In this document: in pieces, positions 34,756-44,381 of the stretch
How the letters are laid out: each line of letters starts with the position of its first letter
Position numbering within the stretch: position 1 is the stretch's first letter
Assembly (NCBI GenBank): GCA_016756695.1
Contig: CP066701.1
Span: 738,001-802,000, forward strand
DNA length: 64,000 nucleotides
Direction: 5' to 3'
Origin: Heyndrickxia sporothermodurans
GTDB taxonomy: Bacteria > Bacillota > Bacilli > Bacillales > Bacillaceae_C
The notes under the pieces: generated by a model
What the model was told of the DNA's origin: nothing
The model's database searches: none
The model's input: only the letters and a program-made list of their open reading frames with translations
Program-made: the position numbers and the translations under genes

Positions 34756-35131
34756 TTGTTTTCCTCCCCTAAGTTCAAATTTTTGTAAGGGCTTACTTGT
34801 ATTAAAGTCTATCAATACTGATGAATTTGTCTATATAACTTTTGCCCTTTTTTATTTAGAAGATTCCCTATATTCATATCTGGATGCCTAAGTCTTTTTA
34901 CATATTTTCGAAAGCGGCATTCAATACACAATCATGCCCAAAATGCTTGCGAAAAAGACAATGTAAATAGACATAGACCAGTTTTATAATCGATTTCTTT
35001 AAAACTAATTAATATGTGTTTTACTTACTTTCACATGATTTTTTGCCTAAGGTTAAAATAGTCTGAAAGTTACTATTATTCTATCTATTTTTTCTATAAA
35101 CTTGACATAATCTAGTAGAGGAGGAGATTGA
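34756..35131. other. Divergent promoter region between nagZ and protease
   Basis: This AT-rich intergenic stretch of 376 bases lies between two divergent secreted-enzyme genes. AGAGGAGGAGATTGA precedes the protease start. No hairpin of note and no site matching CRE at all positions was found. A near match around TTTCGAAAGCGGCATTC fails at defined positions. Confidence 0.5.
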
Positions 35132-36835
35132 ATGAATAAGAAAAAATTCGTTATTCCTATGATTTTGTCTGCGGCAATTATAGGAGGATCGTTTTCCGGA
35201 GGTGCTGCTTATGCAATTCAGCCCGATGATTCAGGATATCCAAAGATTCAAAAGATGGATGCCAAGAAAAGTTTAAAAAGGGATACCAACCATTCTATCT
35301 TTGCTAAGAAGCTAGGAGTAAAGAAGAAAAAAGATGTTGCAGCAATTAATTATGTTGAAAAAAACAAGAATCTCTTAAAAATGAAGGAACCTGCGAAACA
35401 CTTAAAGGTCAAAAAAATGGAGATTGATAAATTTGGTATGACCCATGTACGTTTGCAACAAACAAAAAATGGAATCCCGGTAGAGGGTGCTGAAGTCATT
35501 GTCCATTATGACAAAGAAGGGACCGTACAAACTGTCAACGGCCAATATAGTAATGATATCGCAGAGGTAGATTTAAATACAAAAGCAAAAATTACTGCAG
35601 ATCAGGCCATTGAAAAAGCGAAGGAGATCGTCTCTGCACCAAAAGACTTAGACTATGAACCTACTCAAGAGTTGGTAGTTTATCCTTTTAATGGTGAAAA
35701 CTATGTTGCTTATAAAGTAAATGTGAATTTTCTTGGGGAACATCCTGGAAATTGGGATGTATTTATCGATGCAAAAACAGGCGACGTTGTAGATATGTAT
35801 AACGAATTAATGCACGTCGATGGCGACGATTATAAACCGATGAAGGGTGTAGGCACAGGGGTATTAGGAGAAAAACGCGAACTTCATATTTCCAAAAAGA
35901 AAGATCCGAAATTAGGAAATGGAATGATGTTTTTTCTAAATGATATTAATCATGACCATTTAGGAGGAATTACTACCTACGATTTTGAAAACGAGTTCGA
36001 TTCAAGAACTAATCCGTTGCCGGGTAAACTATTTGCAAAGAAAAACAATTCTTGGAATGATGATTATGATCGTGCAGCAGTCGATGCTCATTATAATTCT
36101 GAAAAAGTTTATCATTATTATTTAGATAAACATGGCCGTAATTCCTTGGATGATAAGGGCATGGAAATAAAGTCAACCGTTCACTACGGAGATGGCTATA
36201 ATAATGCCTTCTGGAATGGACGACAAATGACTTATGGTGACGGGGACGGACAGTTCATGATTTCCCTTTCAGCTGGGCTTGATGTAGCTGCTCATGAAAT
36301 GACGCATGGAGTAACTACCCACACAGCTGGATTAAAATACCGAAATGAATCTGGTGCACTCAATGAAGCATTCTCTGATATTTTTGGTGCATTAGTGAAT
36401 GAAGACAGCTGGGAAATTGGCGAAGATATTATGGCGCCTGAAGCAAAAGCCTCCGGAAGAACAGCCCTAAGAAGTATGAGCAATCCAAACAAGTTTCCGG
36501 TGAACGCAGCCTACACTCCTTACGGAAATGGAAGTGGTGTATATCCAAAACATATGGATGAATTCTACCATCTTCCAATTAATCTAGATAACGGCGGGGT
36601 CCATGTCAATTCCTCCATCATTAATCATGCTGCCTACTTAACAGGAGAACAAATTGGAAAAGACAAACTTGGACAAATCTATTACCGAGCACTTACCGTT
36701 TATCTAACTCCCGATTCAAACTTCAGCGATGCCAGGCAAGCACTTATCCAATCTGCCATTGACATATACGGCGAAAACAGCACCGAAGCCCAAGCAACCG
36801 AGTACGGCCTAAACCAAGTCGGCATCCTCCAATAA
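35132..36835 (+). CDS. Thermolysin-family neutral metalloprotease precursor (M4)
   Basis: This pre-pro-enzyme of 567 residues has a signal peptide (to GAAYA), then FTP and PepSY propeptide regions (to about residue 240), then the M4 catalytic domain. Zinc ligands are the two His of VAAHEMTHGVT and the Glu of GALNEAFSDIFGALV; the proton donor His is in NGGVHVNSSIINHAAYL. It is secreted and degrades extracellular protein. The catalytic part begins near GTGVLGEKRELHIS. The start follows GAGGAGGAGATTGA. The length is normal for the Npr/bacillolysin group. Confidence 0.92.
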   Translation: MNKKKFVIPMILSAAIIGGSFSGGAAYAIQPDDSGYPKIQKMDAKKSLKRDTNHSIFAKKLGVKKKKDVAAINYVEKNKNLLKMKEPAKHLKVKKMEIDKFGMTHVRLQQTKNGIPVEGAEVIVHYDKEGTVQTVNGQYSNDIAEVDLNTKAKITADQAIEKAKEIVSAPKDLDYEPTQELVVYPFNGENYVAYKVNVNFLGEHPGNWDVFIDAKTGDVVDMYNELMHVDGDDYKPMKGVGTGVLGEKRELHISKKKDPKLGNGMMFFLNDINHDHLGGITTYDFENEFDSRTNPLPGKLFAKKNNSWNDDYDRAAVDAHYNSEKVYHYYLDKHGRNSLDDKGMEIKSTVHYGDGYNNAFWNGRQMTYGDGDGQFMISLSAGLDVAAHEMTHGVTTHTAGLKYRNESGALNEAFSDIFGALVNEDSWEIGEDIMAPEAKASGRTALRSMSNPNKFPVNAAYTPYGNGSGVYPKHMDEFYHLPINLDNGGVHVNSSIINHAAYLTGEQIGKDKLGQIYYRALTVYLTPDSNFSDARQALIQSAIDIYGENSTEAQATEYGLNQVGILQ

Positions 36836-36845
36836 ATACCATATC

Positions 36846-36914
36846 GGTGTCAGGCACCATTTATACATTTTTTTGAATATTTATTTCATTTTTTGTATAA
36901 ATGGTGTCAGGCAC
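36846..36914. repeat. REP-like palindrome with GGTGTCAGGCAC units
   Basis: GGTGTCAGGCAC occurs at 36846-36857 and again at 36903-36914. Between them CACCATTTATACA pairs with TGTATAAATGGTG, a 13-bp stem. A partial third unit (GGCACTTTATTTTT) follows. It lies just after the protease stop and could act as a terminator or mRNA-stabilising hairpin. The unit resembles repetitive extragenic palindromes of Bacillus genomes. Confidence 0.65.
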
Positions 36915-36930
36915 TTTATTTTTTGGCACT

Positions 36931-37143
36931 TTATTTTTTTTGACGTTTTGTGTTTAGTGATTGGATGAGGAGGAGGAGGATGAAGAAGCTTAGTGTGATG
37001 ATTTCGATGGGATCCATGACGCTGAAAGGGATGATGACGTTGTTTATTGCCTTTTGAAGTTTGTATCCCATGAGCATATCTATTCCTACGGCAAAAGATA
37101 GTAATACTACTAGTAGACCAAAACTGATGCTTAGTAATTTCAT
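36931..37143 (-). CDS. Small two-segment membrane protein, possible germination D-type protein
   Basis: The product has 70 residues and two hydrophobic segments: LLSISFGLLVVLLSFAVGIDML and IEIITLSFFILLLLIQSL, with a basic C terminus (NTKRQKK). It has a good ribosome site (AAAGGATAAGAACAA) and lies 135 bases from, and divergent to, the germinant receptor A gene. Small two-segment proteins of about this size accompany many GerA-family receptors and modulate them, sometimes divergently. That role here is an inference from size and position only; I do not recognise the family from sequence. Confidence 0.55.
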   Translation of the reverse strand: MKLLSISFGLLVVLLSFAVGIDMLMGYKLQKAINNVIIPFSVMDPIEIITLSFFILLLLIQSLNTKRQKK

Positions 37144-38779
37144 TTGTTCTTATCCTTTCATAACAATAACTTCTATTATCTTTTCCGATTTTTAGAAAAT
37201 AATTGATACTTGCATAATTTACCTTTAGATTGGGGAAATTTTGAAGTATACATAACCTTACGAAAATGAGGAGACATCATGCCCAATTGGTTGAAAATTT
37301 TCAAAAAGAACAAAAAACAAAATGTAAAAAAAGGGAAGGATATTAGCGGGCAAGCTACCGTCTCCATATCTGAAGATGAGATTGGAACCGATTTAGATGA
37401 AAATATAAAAAAGATTATTAAAGCGACAGGTAATAGTTCCGATATTGTGATTCGCAAAATGCATTTAAGTGAATCAATCCGTTTTGCGGTTCTTTATACT
37501 GACGGACTTGTTGACGATAAAACGATTAATGATTTTATCCTAGAAGGTCTAATTCATGAAAAGGAAATTCCCTATCCTGTTTCCGCTGAACATGCCCTTC
37601 ACTTTATAAAGAATGAAATAATTGCCATTGGAGGAATTACCTCCATTTATAGATGGGATGATTTATTCCAATCGTTATTCTCGGGTGCAACAATCATCCT
37701 GATGGATAAAGCGAATGAGGCATTAAGTGTGAGTACTATAGGTGGGGAAAAGAGACAAATTTCTGAGCCAAGTACGGAAACGACAATACGAGGTCCACGA
37801 GAAGGATTCACCGAAACCCTTCGAACTAATACCGCCTTAATTCGCAAAAGAATCAAAAATCCAAATCTATGGCTTGAAACGATAAAAATTGGAAAAGAAA
37901 CACAAACAGATGTTGCGATTATGTATATTAACGGCATTGCTAATGATGACATCATTAAGGAAGTTAGAAAAAGATTAAAGCGGATTGATATCGATAGCAT
38001 ATTGGAATCAGGGTACATTGAACAGCTTATAGAAGACCAAACATTTACATCTTTTCCGACACTCTATCATACAGAAAGACCTGATGTTGTTGCTGCAAAT
38101 ATTTTAGAAGGCAGAATTGCCATTTTAGTTGATGGAACGCCATTTATCCTTACCGCCCCAGCTTTATTTGCAGAGTTTTTTCAAGCAGCCGATGATTATT
38201 ATACTCGATTTGATATATCAACAGGTATCCGTTTATTAAGGGTGTTAGCTTTTTTCATCTCTCTTACCGCACCATCGATTTATATCGCGGCTACCACCTT
38301 TCATCAAGAAATGATCCCTACTCTCCTTCTCATTACAATCGCTGCCCAAAGGGAAACGGTCCCATTTCCCGCCTTTGTAGAGGCAGTCATTATGGAAGTG
38401 ATCTTTGAAATCTTACGTGAAGCAGGGGTAAGACTTCCAAAGGCAGTTGGACAAACGGTTTCGATTGTAGGTGCCCTAGTCATCGGTGAAGCTGCGGTGC
38501 AAGCTGGAATTGTTTCACCCGCAATGGTGATTATCGTCTCCATTACCGCTATTGCTAGCTTTTCAACGCCATCCTTTTCTATGGCGATTGCCGCTCGCTT
38601 AATTCGATTTTTATTCATGATACTTGCTGCAACATTTGGCTTCTATGGATTAATTATAGGAGCATTCCTGTTAGAAGGATTTTCGGGGACTTGAACAAAA
38701 AGAGCCCTCTTGGTATGATGCGGGGTGTCAAATCGTCGATGAATTGACCCCTAATTTGTTAACCAAGGAGGACTCCATA

Positions 38780-40056
38780 ATGGATTTTAAACAAAATCAG
38801 AAAATTAATCAAGTCACCGAAAAAACACTCGTTGTAGGGATCGATATCGCAAAGCGGACACATTACGCTTGCTTTGTAGACGATCGTGGCCGGGTGCTCC
38901 AAAAGTCTTTCTCAGTTTATCAATCTAATAACGGCTTTGAGTATTTATATCAACGTATTTTGACTGAAATGAAAGAAAGCGAAAAGACAGAAGTCATTGT
39001 CGGGATTGAACCTACTGGCCATTACTGGCTAAATTTAGCCTATTTCCTTGAAGAACGAGGCATTTCCTTAGTCATGACGAATCCGATGCATGTCAAACGG
39101 TCAAAAGAGTTGGATGACAATCTGCCAACCAAACATGACCGTAAAGATGCACTGGTAATCGCTCGTCTTGTAAAGGATGGACGCTTTAGTTATCCGCGAA
39201 TCCTCAAAGGGATGGAAGCTGAACTTCGTGCTGGTTCTACATTCCGTAGTAAATTGACTGAGGAGCTAGGAGCCGTCAAAAACATGATAATTCGCTGGTT
39301 AGATCGCTATTTTCCAGAGTTCGTTCAAGTATTTCCGTCATTCGGAAAAATGGCTATGGCCGCACTTGAATGCACTCCATTTCCAAGTGATCTTCACCAG
39401 AAACACCCGGATGAAGTGTTATCCCTTTATCGAAAGGTCGAGGGACTAAAATCCCCCCAAAGACCAAAAGCAGTGCGCCTTATCGAAGTCGCAACTAGCT
39501 CTATCGGAGTAACGGAAGGATGTGAGATGGACCGTATTGAAATAGCCACACTTGTCCGCCGTTACCACCAGCTAGAAAAAGATATTGAGGGTATTACGGA
39601 GCGCTTAGTTGAGCTTGTAAAAATGTCAGTAGAATACGAATGGCTGTCAACGGTACCAGGGCTTGGAGATACGACAATCGTTGACCTATTAGCTGAAATC
39701 GGAAGTTTTTCACACTACGAAGATCCACGCCAACTAATCAAACTCGCGGGATTAACGTTACGTGAAAATTCCTCTGGTATGCACAAAGGGCAAAACGAAT
39801 CTCTAAACGGGGTAGAAGAAAGCTACGCGCTCTCCTGTTCCGAGTCATGATGCCGATGATCCGCCACAATGAAGCTTTTAGAAAGCTACATGAGTATTAC
39901 ACGAACCGTCAGGTTAATCCTTTACGCAAGAAACAATCCATCGTGGTTCTATGCGGTAAACTGTTAAAAGTATTACATGGAATTAGCACTAAGCACAAAG
40001 CGTTTGACGCACAGCGAATGATGAGGGATATTCCAAGTCTCTTAGAGGCGACTTAA
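38780..40056 (+). pseudogene. IS110/IS1111 DEDD transposase, frameshifted
   Basis: The N-terminal RuvC-like DEDD domain is complete: VVGIDIAKRTHYACF (Asp), VGIEPTGHYW (Glu) and KHDRKDALVIARL (Asp pair). The C-terminal domain has STVPGLGDTTIVDLLAEIG and LAGLTLRENSSGMHKGQ, with the serine region. After HKGQ the frame runs wrongly to a stop at 39849, while the correct frame reads ISKRGRRKLRALLFRVMMPMIR and continues to 40056. A single base appears to be missing near 39795. The start ATG 38780 follows AAGGAGG. Confidence 0.85.
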
Positions 40057-40443
40057 ATCCCTACAGCCCCTTAACTAGACCTAGACAACAGGATGACACG
40101 GAGAAGCTGGCATTATTTTCACCATTCGACCTAGAGTCCCTATAGGAGCTTCGCTAGCCTCTGCCTTATGACTAGACCGAACGAAGGAATGTAGGCACAT
40201 AGATGCCCAGAGACATGGGAGGGTACGTCATCATAAGCTACGCAGAGATCCATTGTGCATCGTATAATTCCCTATCACTACTTTCCATAATTATCCAGTA
40301 GTGACCGCGTAGCGTACCTATTTATTGGAATAGTTTCACATATTATGAAAATAAAGTTAGGGTCCGTGTCGAAAAATATTTTTTTGACACCCTACCAACG
40401 GGTCAAACCGTTGATGTATCAACATTTATAGAGGGAGGGTTAG
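40057..40443 (+). other. Long non-coding end of the IS1111-like element (bridge RNA candidate)
   Basis: These 387 bases hold no open frame of note. Elements of this group encode a bridge RNA in a non-coding end, and in the IS1111 group it is the end after the transposase. Local inverted repeats (AGGGT..GTGTC with GACACCCT around 40360-40392) are visible. I cannot locate the guide loops without the unoccupied donor and target sequences. Confidence 0.4.
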
Positions 40444-40738
40444 TCATGCTTATTCATTTATGCAGTTTACGTTCCTTTGGCGTTCCGTACATGTCTCCAT
40501 TAGCACCGTTTATAAAAAACAATGTGGATGATACAATCACCCGAATGCCAATATGGGCGTTTAAAGAAAGACCTAGATTGATTAGCCAAAAGAATATTAT
40601 TCGTTCCGGTAAAAATCAAAAACCACAGCCACCAAAGCAACATTCTGATAAAAGTAAGAGTCAAATAGAATACACCTATTAACATATATAGTACCTGTGA
40701 GATAATCTCTTCAAATCAAAGTTTGAGGAGGTTTTTTT

Positions 40739-41062
40739 ATGTCCCAAAGAAATAATCCAGAATTGCGTAAGGAATGGGAGCGTAGGATCGCTCTTTTCAA
40801 AGCGAGTGGCCTCACCCAATCCAAATGGTGTGAAATCAATGAAATAAGTATTCATCAGTTAAAGTATTGGCTTTATAAAGCCGATAATTTCTATTCAACC
40901 CAAGATTCTAACAGCAAGTGGATTCCGGTTACATTAGAAGAATCTGAGCAACAGAATGAAACATTACATATAAATGTTGGTTCAGCATCCATCGTGGTTA
41001 AACCTGGCTTTAATCCAACACTACTGGCGGAAGTAGTTAAGGCATTGAAATCAGTATGCTAA
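40739..41062 (+). CDS. IS66 TnpA (Orf1), helix-turn-helix protein
   Basis: This intact 107-residue frame has the Orf1 pattern LRKEWERRIALFKASGLTQSKWCEINEISIHQLKYWLYK, a helix-turn-helix, followed by a variable middle and a conserved end HINVGSASIVVKPGFNPTLLAEVVKAL. The start follows GAGGAGG. It overlaps the start of the broken tnpB by 7 bases. It is probably not functional alone. Confidence 0.85.
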   Translation: MSQRNNPELRKEWERRIALFKASGLTQSKWCEINEISIHQLKYWLYKADNFYSTQDSNSKWIPVTLEESEQQNETLHINVGSASIVVKPGFNPTLLAEVVKALKSVC

Positions 41063-41416
41063 AAGAAGTTACGGTTGATCGTGTCTACCTCGCACAAGGT
41101 GTCACAGATTTACGGAAATCTATCGATGGATTGGCTGCTCTTGTAAAAGAAGAATTCGAGTTAGATCTTTTTTCTTCGAGTTTATTTGTTTTTTGTAACC
41201 GGCGCGCGAGACAAGTTGAAAATTCTTCAATGGGATCATAACGGTTTTTGGCTTTATTATCGCCGGCTGGAGAGAGGAAATTTTCATTGGCCATCAGATA
41301 ATAATTCGGGTCCTCTGAAAATAAGTCCACGCCAATTAAGGTGGTTATTAGATGGATTATCATTGGAACAAAAACAGGCACACCCTGTTGTAACAGCAAG
41401 AACAGTAATTTAAATA
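41056..41416 (+). pseudogene. IS66 TnpB (Orf2), frameshifted
   Basis: The first frame gives VDRVYLAQGVTDLRKSIDGLAALVKEEFELDLFSSSLFVFCN. A shift near 41210 then leads into RDKLKILQWDHNGFWLYYRRLERGNFHWP and RQLRWLLDGLSLEQ in a second frame. Together these are a normal Orf2 of about 115-120 residues. The lesion removes function. Confidence 0.8.
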
Positions 41417-41460
41417 ATGAAAAATCAGGGAATTTACCTATTTTATCGTATAATATATTT

Positions 41461-43083
41461 ATGAAAAAGACAGCGAATTCAACTACCCCAACCCCTACAA
41501 TTGAAGAACTCCTGCAACGCTTGGAAATGCTGGAGAAACAAAATGCGGAATTAGAGGCGAAGCTAAAAAAGCAGAGCGCGTTAGAGGCCAAATTAAAATG
41601 GACTGAAGAACAGCTTCGCCTTCTGCAGAAAAATAGATTCGGCTTTTCCAGTGAAAAAACCAACCCCGATCAATTGGAACTTTTTAATGAAGTAGAAAAT
41701 GAAGCTAATCCAGATTTGCCGGAACCTACTTTGGAATCTATTACTTATCAACGGCGCCGCAAAGTTCGCGGTACTAACGTGAACTGATGTTAGAAAACTT
41801 GCCTGTGGAGACGATTGAATATCGTTTATCCCCTGAAGAGCAGGTTTGTTCGTGTTGCGGTGGAAATCTGCATGAAATGAGTACGCAAGTACGCCAGGAA
41901 CTAAAATACATTCCTGCGGAATTGAAAGTTGTTAAACATGTTCAGTCCATTTACTCTTGCCGCCATTGTGAACGTGAAGAAATTGAAACTCCGGTTGTAA
42001 CAGCACCAATGCCTAAACCGGTTCATTCAGGTAGTTTAGCATCTCCTTCTTTAATGGCACATATTATGAATCAAAAATATGTGGATGGGTACGCCATTAT
42101 ACCGGCAAGAAAAGCAATTTTCCAGATTGGGGTACCGTTATCACGCCAAACCCTTGCCAATTGGATGATTCACGTACAACCGGTGGTTGAGCCCACTTTA
42201 TGATCGCATGCATCAACTTCTTTTGGAAAAGGATATTTTACATGCGGACGAATCGACCCTGCAGGTACTTCACGAACCCGGTCAGTACCAGCCACCTCAA
42301 AATCATATCTCTGGCTCTACCGTACTGGAAAAGAAGGACCTTCAATCATCCTTTACGATTATCAGGAAACTAGGTCAGGCAAAAATGCCGAGAAATTCCT
42401 GTCAGGGTTTAAAGGATATTTACAGGTTGATGGATACGCCGGGTACCATAAGGTACCTAATGTAAAACTGGTCGGTTGCATGGCTCATGCTCGACGTAAA
42501 TTTGATGAGGCTTTAAAAGTATTGCCTTCTTCAAAGCGTCTGACATCAGGAGTAGCGACAATGGAAGGTCTCCAATACTGTAACCAACTATATCGCATTG
42601 AGCGCGACCTAAAGGAGTTATCCTCTATGGAACGATACGAAAACGATTAGAACGCGACAAGCCAGTCTTGGATGCTTTTTGTCATGGCTAAAAATACAGA
42701 AGCAAAAAGTGTTACCAAAAAGCGCTTTAGGTCAGGCGATTACCTACTGTCTCAATCAATGGAAGAAATTAGTGGCATTCCTAGAGGATGGACGATTAGA
42801 AATTGATAATAATAGAAGCGAGCGCTCAATAAAGCCCTTTGTTATTGGGAGAAAAAACTTCCTTTTTTCAAATACACCGAAAGGTGCAAGGGCTAGCGCA
42901 ATCATTTATAGCATTGTGGAAACAGCAAAGGAAAATGGCCTAAACCCATATTATTACCTTCGCTATTTATTTGAGAAGTTACCTAACATTGATCTGACAG
43001 ATAAAAATGCCCTGGATAAAGTACTGCCTTGGTCAACAACACTTCCAATCGTTTGCATAGATTTTAAAAACTTACCTAAATAA
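41461..43083 (+). pseudogene. IS66 TnpC transposase, multiply frameshifted
   Basis: Fragments in at least four frame segments make up one TnpC: an N-terminal coiled coil (EELLQRLEMLEKQNAELEAKLKK), a zinc region (CSCCGG...CRHCER), ILHADESTLQVL (first Asp), a lost middle block around YLQVDGYAGYHKVPNVKLVGCMAHARRKFDEA (second Asp), and EIDNNRSERSIKPFVIGRKNFLFSNTPKGARAS (Glu), ending with ALDKVLPWSTTLP. The PW pair near the end is the family form that the nested IS66 copy at 26965 has lost from its main frame. Confidence 0.85.
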
Positions 43084-43152
43084 TAACTCGATCCCCATCT
43101 GGTTGACAGGTGGGGATTATTTTACGCTTACTGATAAAAACGGTGAAGGAAA

Positions 43153-44358
43153 ATGAAAAGAAATTGTCTACTCCTCACCATACTTATTACTTCCATTACA
43201 TTTCTTACTGGTTGTTGGGATAAAAGTGAGCTTACAGATTTAGCAATAGTGCACGCAGTTGGTGTAGACAAAACAGATAATGGAGAATATCTGCTTACCT
43301 TTCAAATTATTAATCCTGGTAACTTTGCCAGTGAACAAGAAGGTGGAAGCAGCGGTATACCTGTTACAGTATACAGTACCACCGGAAATAATTTAGAAGA
43401 GGCGACAAGGATTGCATCAAAAGAAATATCACGTAAGGTCTATTATGCGCATGCTAATTTAGTCATCATCGGGGAAGAATTGGCTCGAGGAGACATTACA
43501 AAAATATTCGACATTGTCGAGAGAAATCCTCAATTTCGAACAACTGCTTCAATCGTAGTTGCCGAAAATAGTAGAGCAATCGATATGCTGAAAATTCTAA
43601 CTCCAATCGACAAACTTCCGGCAAATAAAATTACTAAAGCATTGAAATTTACTGAAAAGGCGCTAGGTGAAAGTATCGATGTAAGTGTAGATGATGTCAT
43701 CAAACGGTTAACTAACCCCGGAAAGGAACCGATCATGAGCACATTTATCATAAAAGGGGATCTCGAACAAGGGCAAGGCCAATCCAATACGGAAACAACC
43801 GAAGCAGCAGCACGGCTATCAGCTGGAGGGTTGGCAATTTTCAAAGAAGGAAAATTAGAAAAAGTCATCTATGGTCAGACAGCTCGTAGCATTGTTTGGA
43901 TATTAAACAAGTTAGACCAAACAGTAATTGGGATAAATTGGGATGAGCAAAAACTTCCCATATCCTTTGCTGTCAATTCAAGAAAGTCGAAAATTCATCT
44001 AAAAATAAAAAACAATAAACCGATTTATACAATTCATATTAAAGCAGAAGGCGATATTAGAGAAGCTACAGTGCCTATAGACTTAACAGATCCAAAAATA
44101 CTGCAGCAATTGGAAAAAAATATAGCAAAAAAAATAAAAAAAGAAATGTTACATGCCGTAAAAATTATTCAAAAAGAGAAAACTGATATTTTTGGATTTG
44201 GGGAGATATTTTATCGTAAATCACCGGATTTGTGGAAAAAGGTCGATCAAGATTGGAATGAAATCGTCTTTCCAGAGCTTACTGTTAATGTAAAAGTCGA
44301 CGTATTTATTAGAAGAACCGGATTAAGGAATAATCCATATTTTTCGGATTTAAAGTAG
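43153..44358 (+). CDS. GerC-family germinant receptor lipoprotein (C subunit)
   Basis: This 401-residue lipoprotein has a signal peptide ending in the lipobox FLTGC and the family start CWDKSELTDLAIVHAVGVDKT. The block REISRKVYYAHANLVIIGEELA is also typical. It is anchored to the spore inner membrane and works with A and B subunits in nutrient germination. The start follows GGTGAAGGAAA. It is the second gene of an A-C-B order receptor operon, and the decayed IS66 lies between it and the A gene. Expression now needs a promoter inside or after that IS, or read-through across both elements. Confidence 0.88.
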   Translation: MKRNCLLLTILITSITFLTGCWDKSELTDLAIVHAVGVDKTDNGEYLLTFQIINPGNFASEQEGGSSGIPVTVYSTTGNNLEEATRIASKEISRKVYYAHANLVIIGEELARGDITKIFDIVERNPQFRTTASIVVAENSRAIDMLKILTPIDKLPANKITKALKFTEKALGESIDVSVDDVIKRLTNPGKEPIMSTFIIKGDLEQGQGQSNTETTEAAARLSAGGLAIFKEGKLEKVIYGQTARSIVWILNKLDQTVIGINWDEQKLPISFAVNSRKSKIHLKIKNNKPIYTIHIKAEGDIREATVPIDLTDPKILQQLEKNIAKKIKKEMLHAVKIIQKEKTDIFGFGEIFYRKSPDLWKKVDQDWNEIVFPELTVNVKVDVFIRRTGLRNNPYFSDLK

Positions 44359-44381
44359 CATAATGGGAATGGGTGATTTTC

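Larger units (their letters stand above)
38675..40443 (+). mobile_element. IS110-family (IS1111-like) insertion sequence
   Basis: It is bounded by GTTAG on both sides (38670-38674 and 40439-40443), inside the germinant receptor gene. Subterminal inverted repeats GGGTGTCAAA (38723-38732) and TTTGACACCC (40383-40392) are a mark of the IS1111 group. About 100 bases precede the transposase and nearly 390 follow it. The GTTAG repeats may be chance identity, as this family often makes none. Confidence 0.82.
37279..40682 (+). pseudogene. GerA-family germinant receptor A subunit, split by IS110/IS1111 element
   Basis: Bases 37279-38674 encode the first part: soluble domains with IRGPREGFTETLRTNTALIRKRIKNPNLWLE and HTERPDVVAANILEGRIAILVDGTPFILTAPALF, then membrane segments up to FGFYGLIIGAFL. 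The rest, VMLIHLCSLRSFGVPYMSPLAPF to EYTY, lies at 40443-40682. Removing the insert with one GTTAG copy joins them in frame: 1635 bases, 544 residues, the normal length for an A subunit. The protein sits in the spore inner membrane and responds to nutrients with the B and C subunits. As it stands, the receptor lacks the end of A. Confidence 0.9.
40691..43131 (+). mobile_element. Decayed IS66-family element
   Basis: It starts at GTACCTGTGAGATAATC and ends ...GATTATTTTACGCTTAC; the two ends match imperfectly as inverted repeats, both with GATAATC or GATTAT. It contains tnpA, tnpB and tnpC in order, the last two broken. It lies 8 bases after the receptor A gene stop and 21 bases before the C subunit gene. 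No 8-bp duplication is visible, which fits an old insertion. It is not closely related to the nested IS66. Confidence 0.78.

Noticed and set aside
34900-34925. CRE-like TTTCGAAAGCGGCATTC between nagZ and the protease
   Set aside because: It differs from the consensus at defined positions, unlike the three perfect sites reported.
40683-43139. 8-bp target duplication around the decayed IS66
   Set aside because: The flanks CATATATA and TGATAAAA do not match, so no duplication can be claimed.
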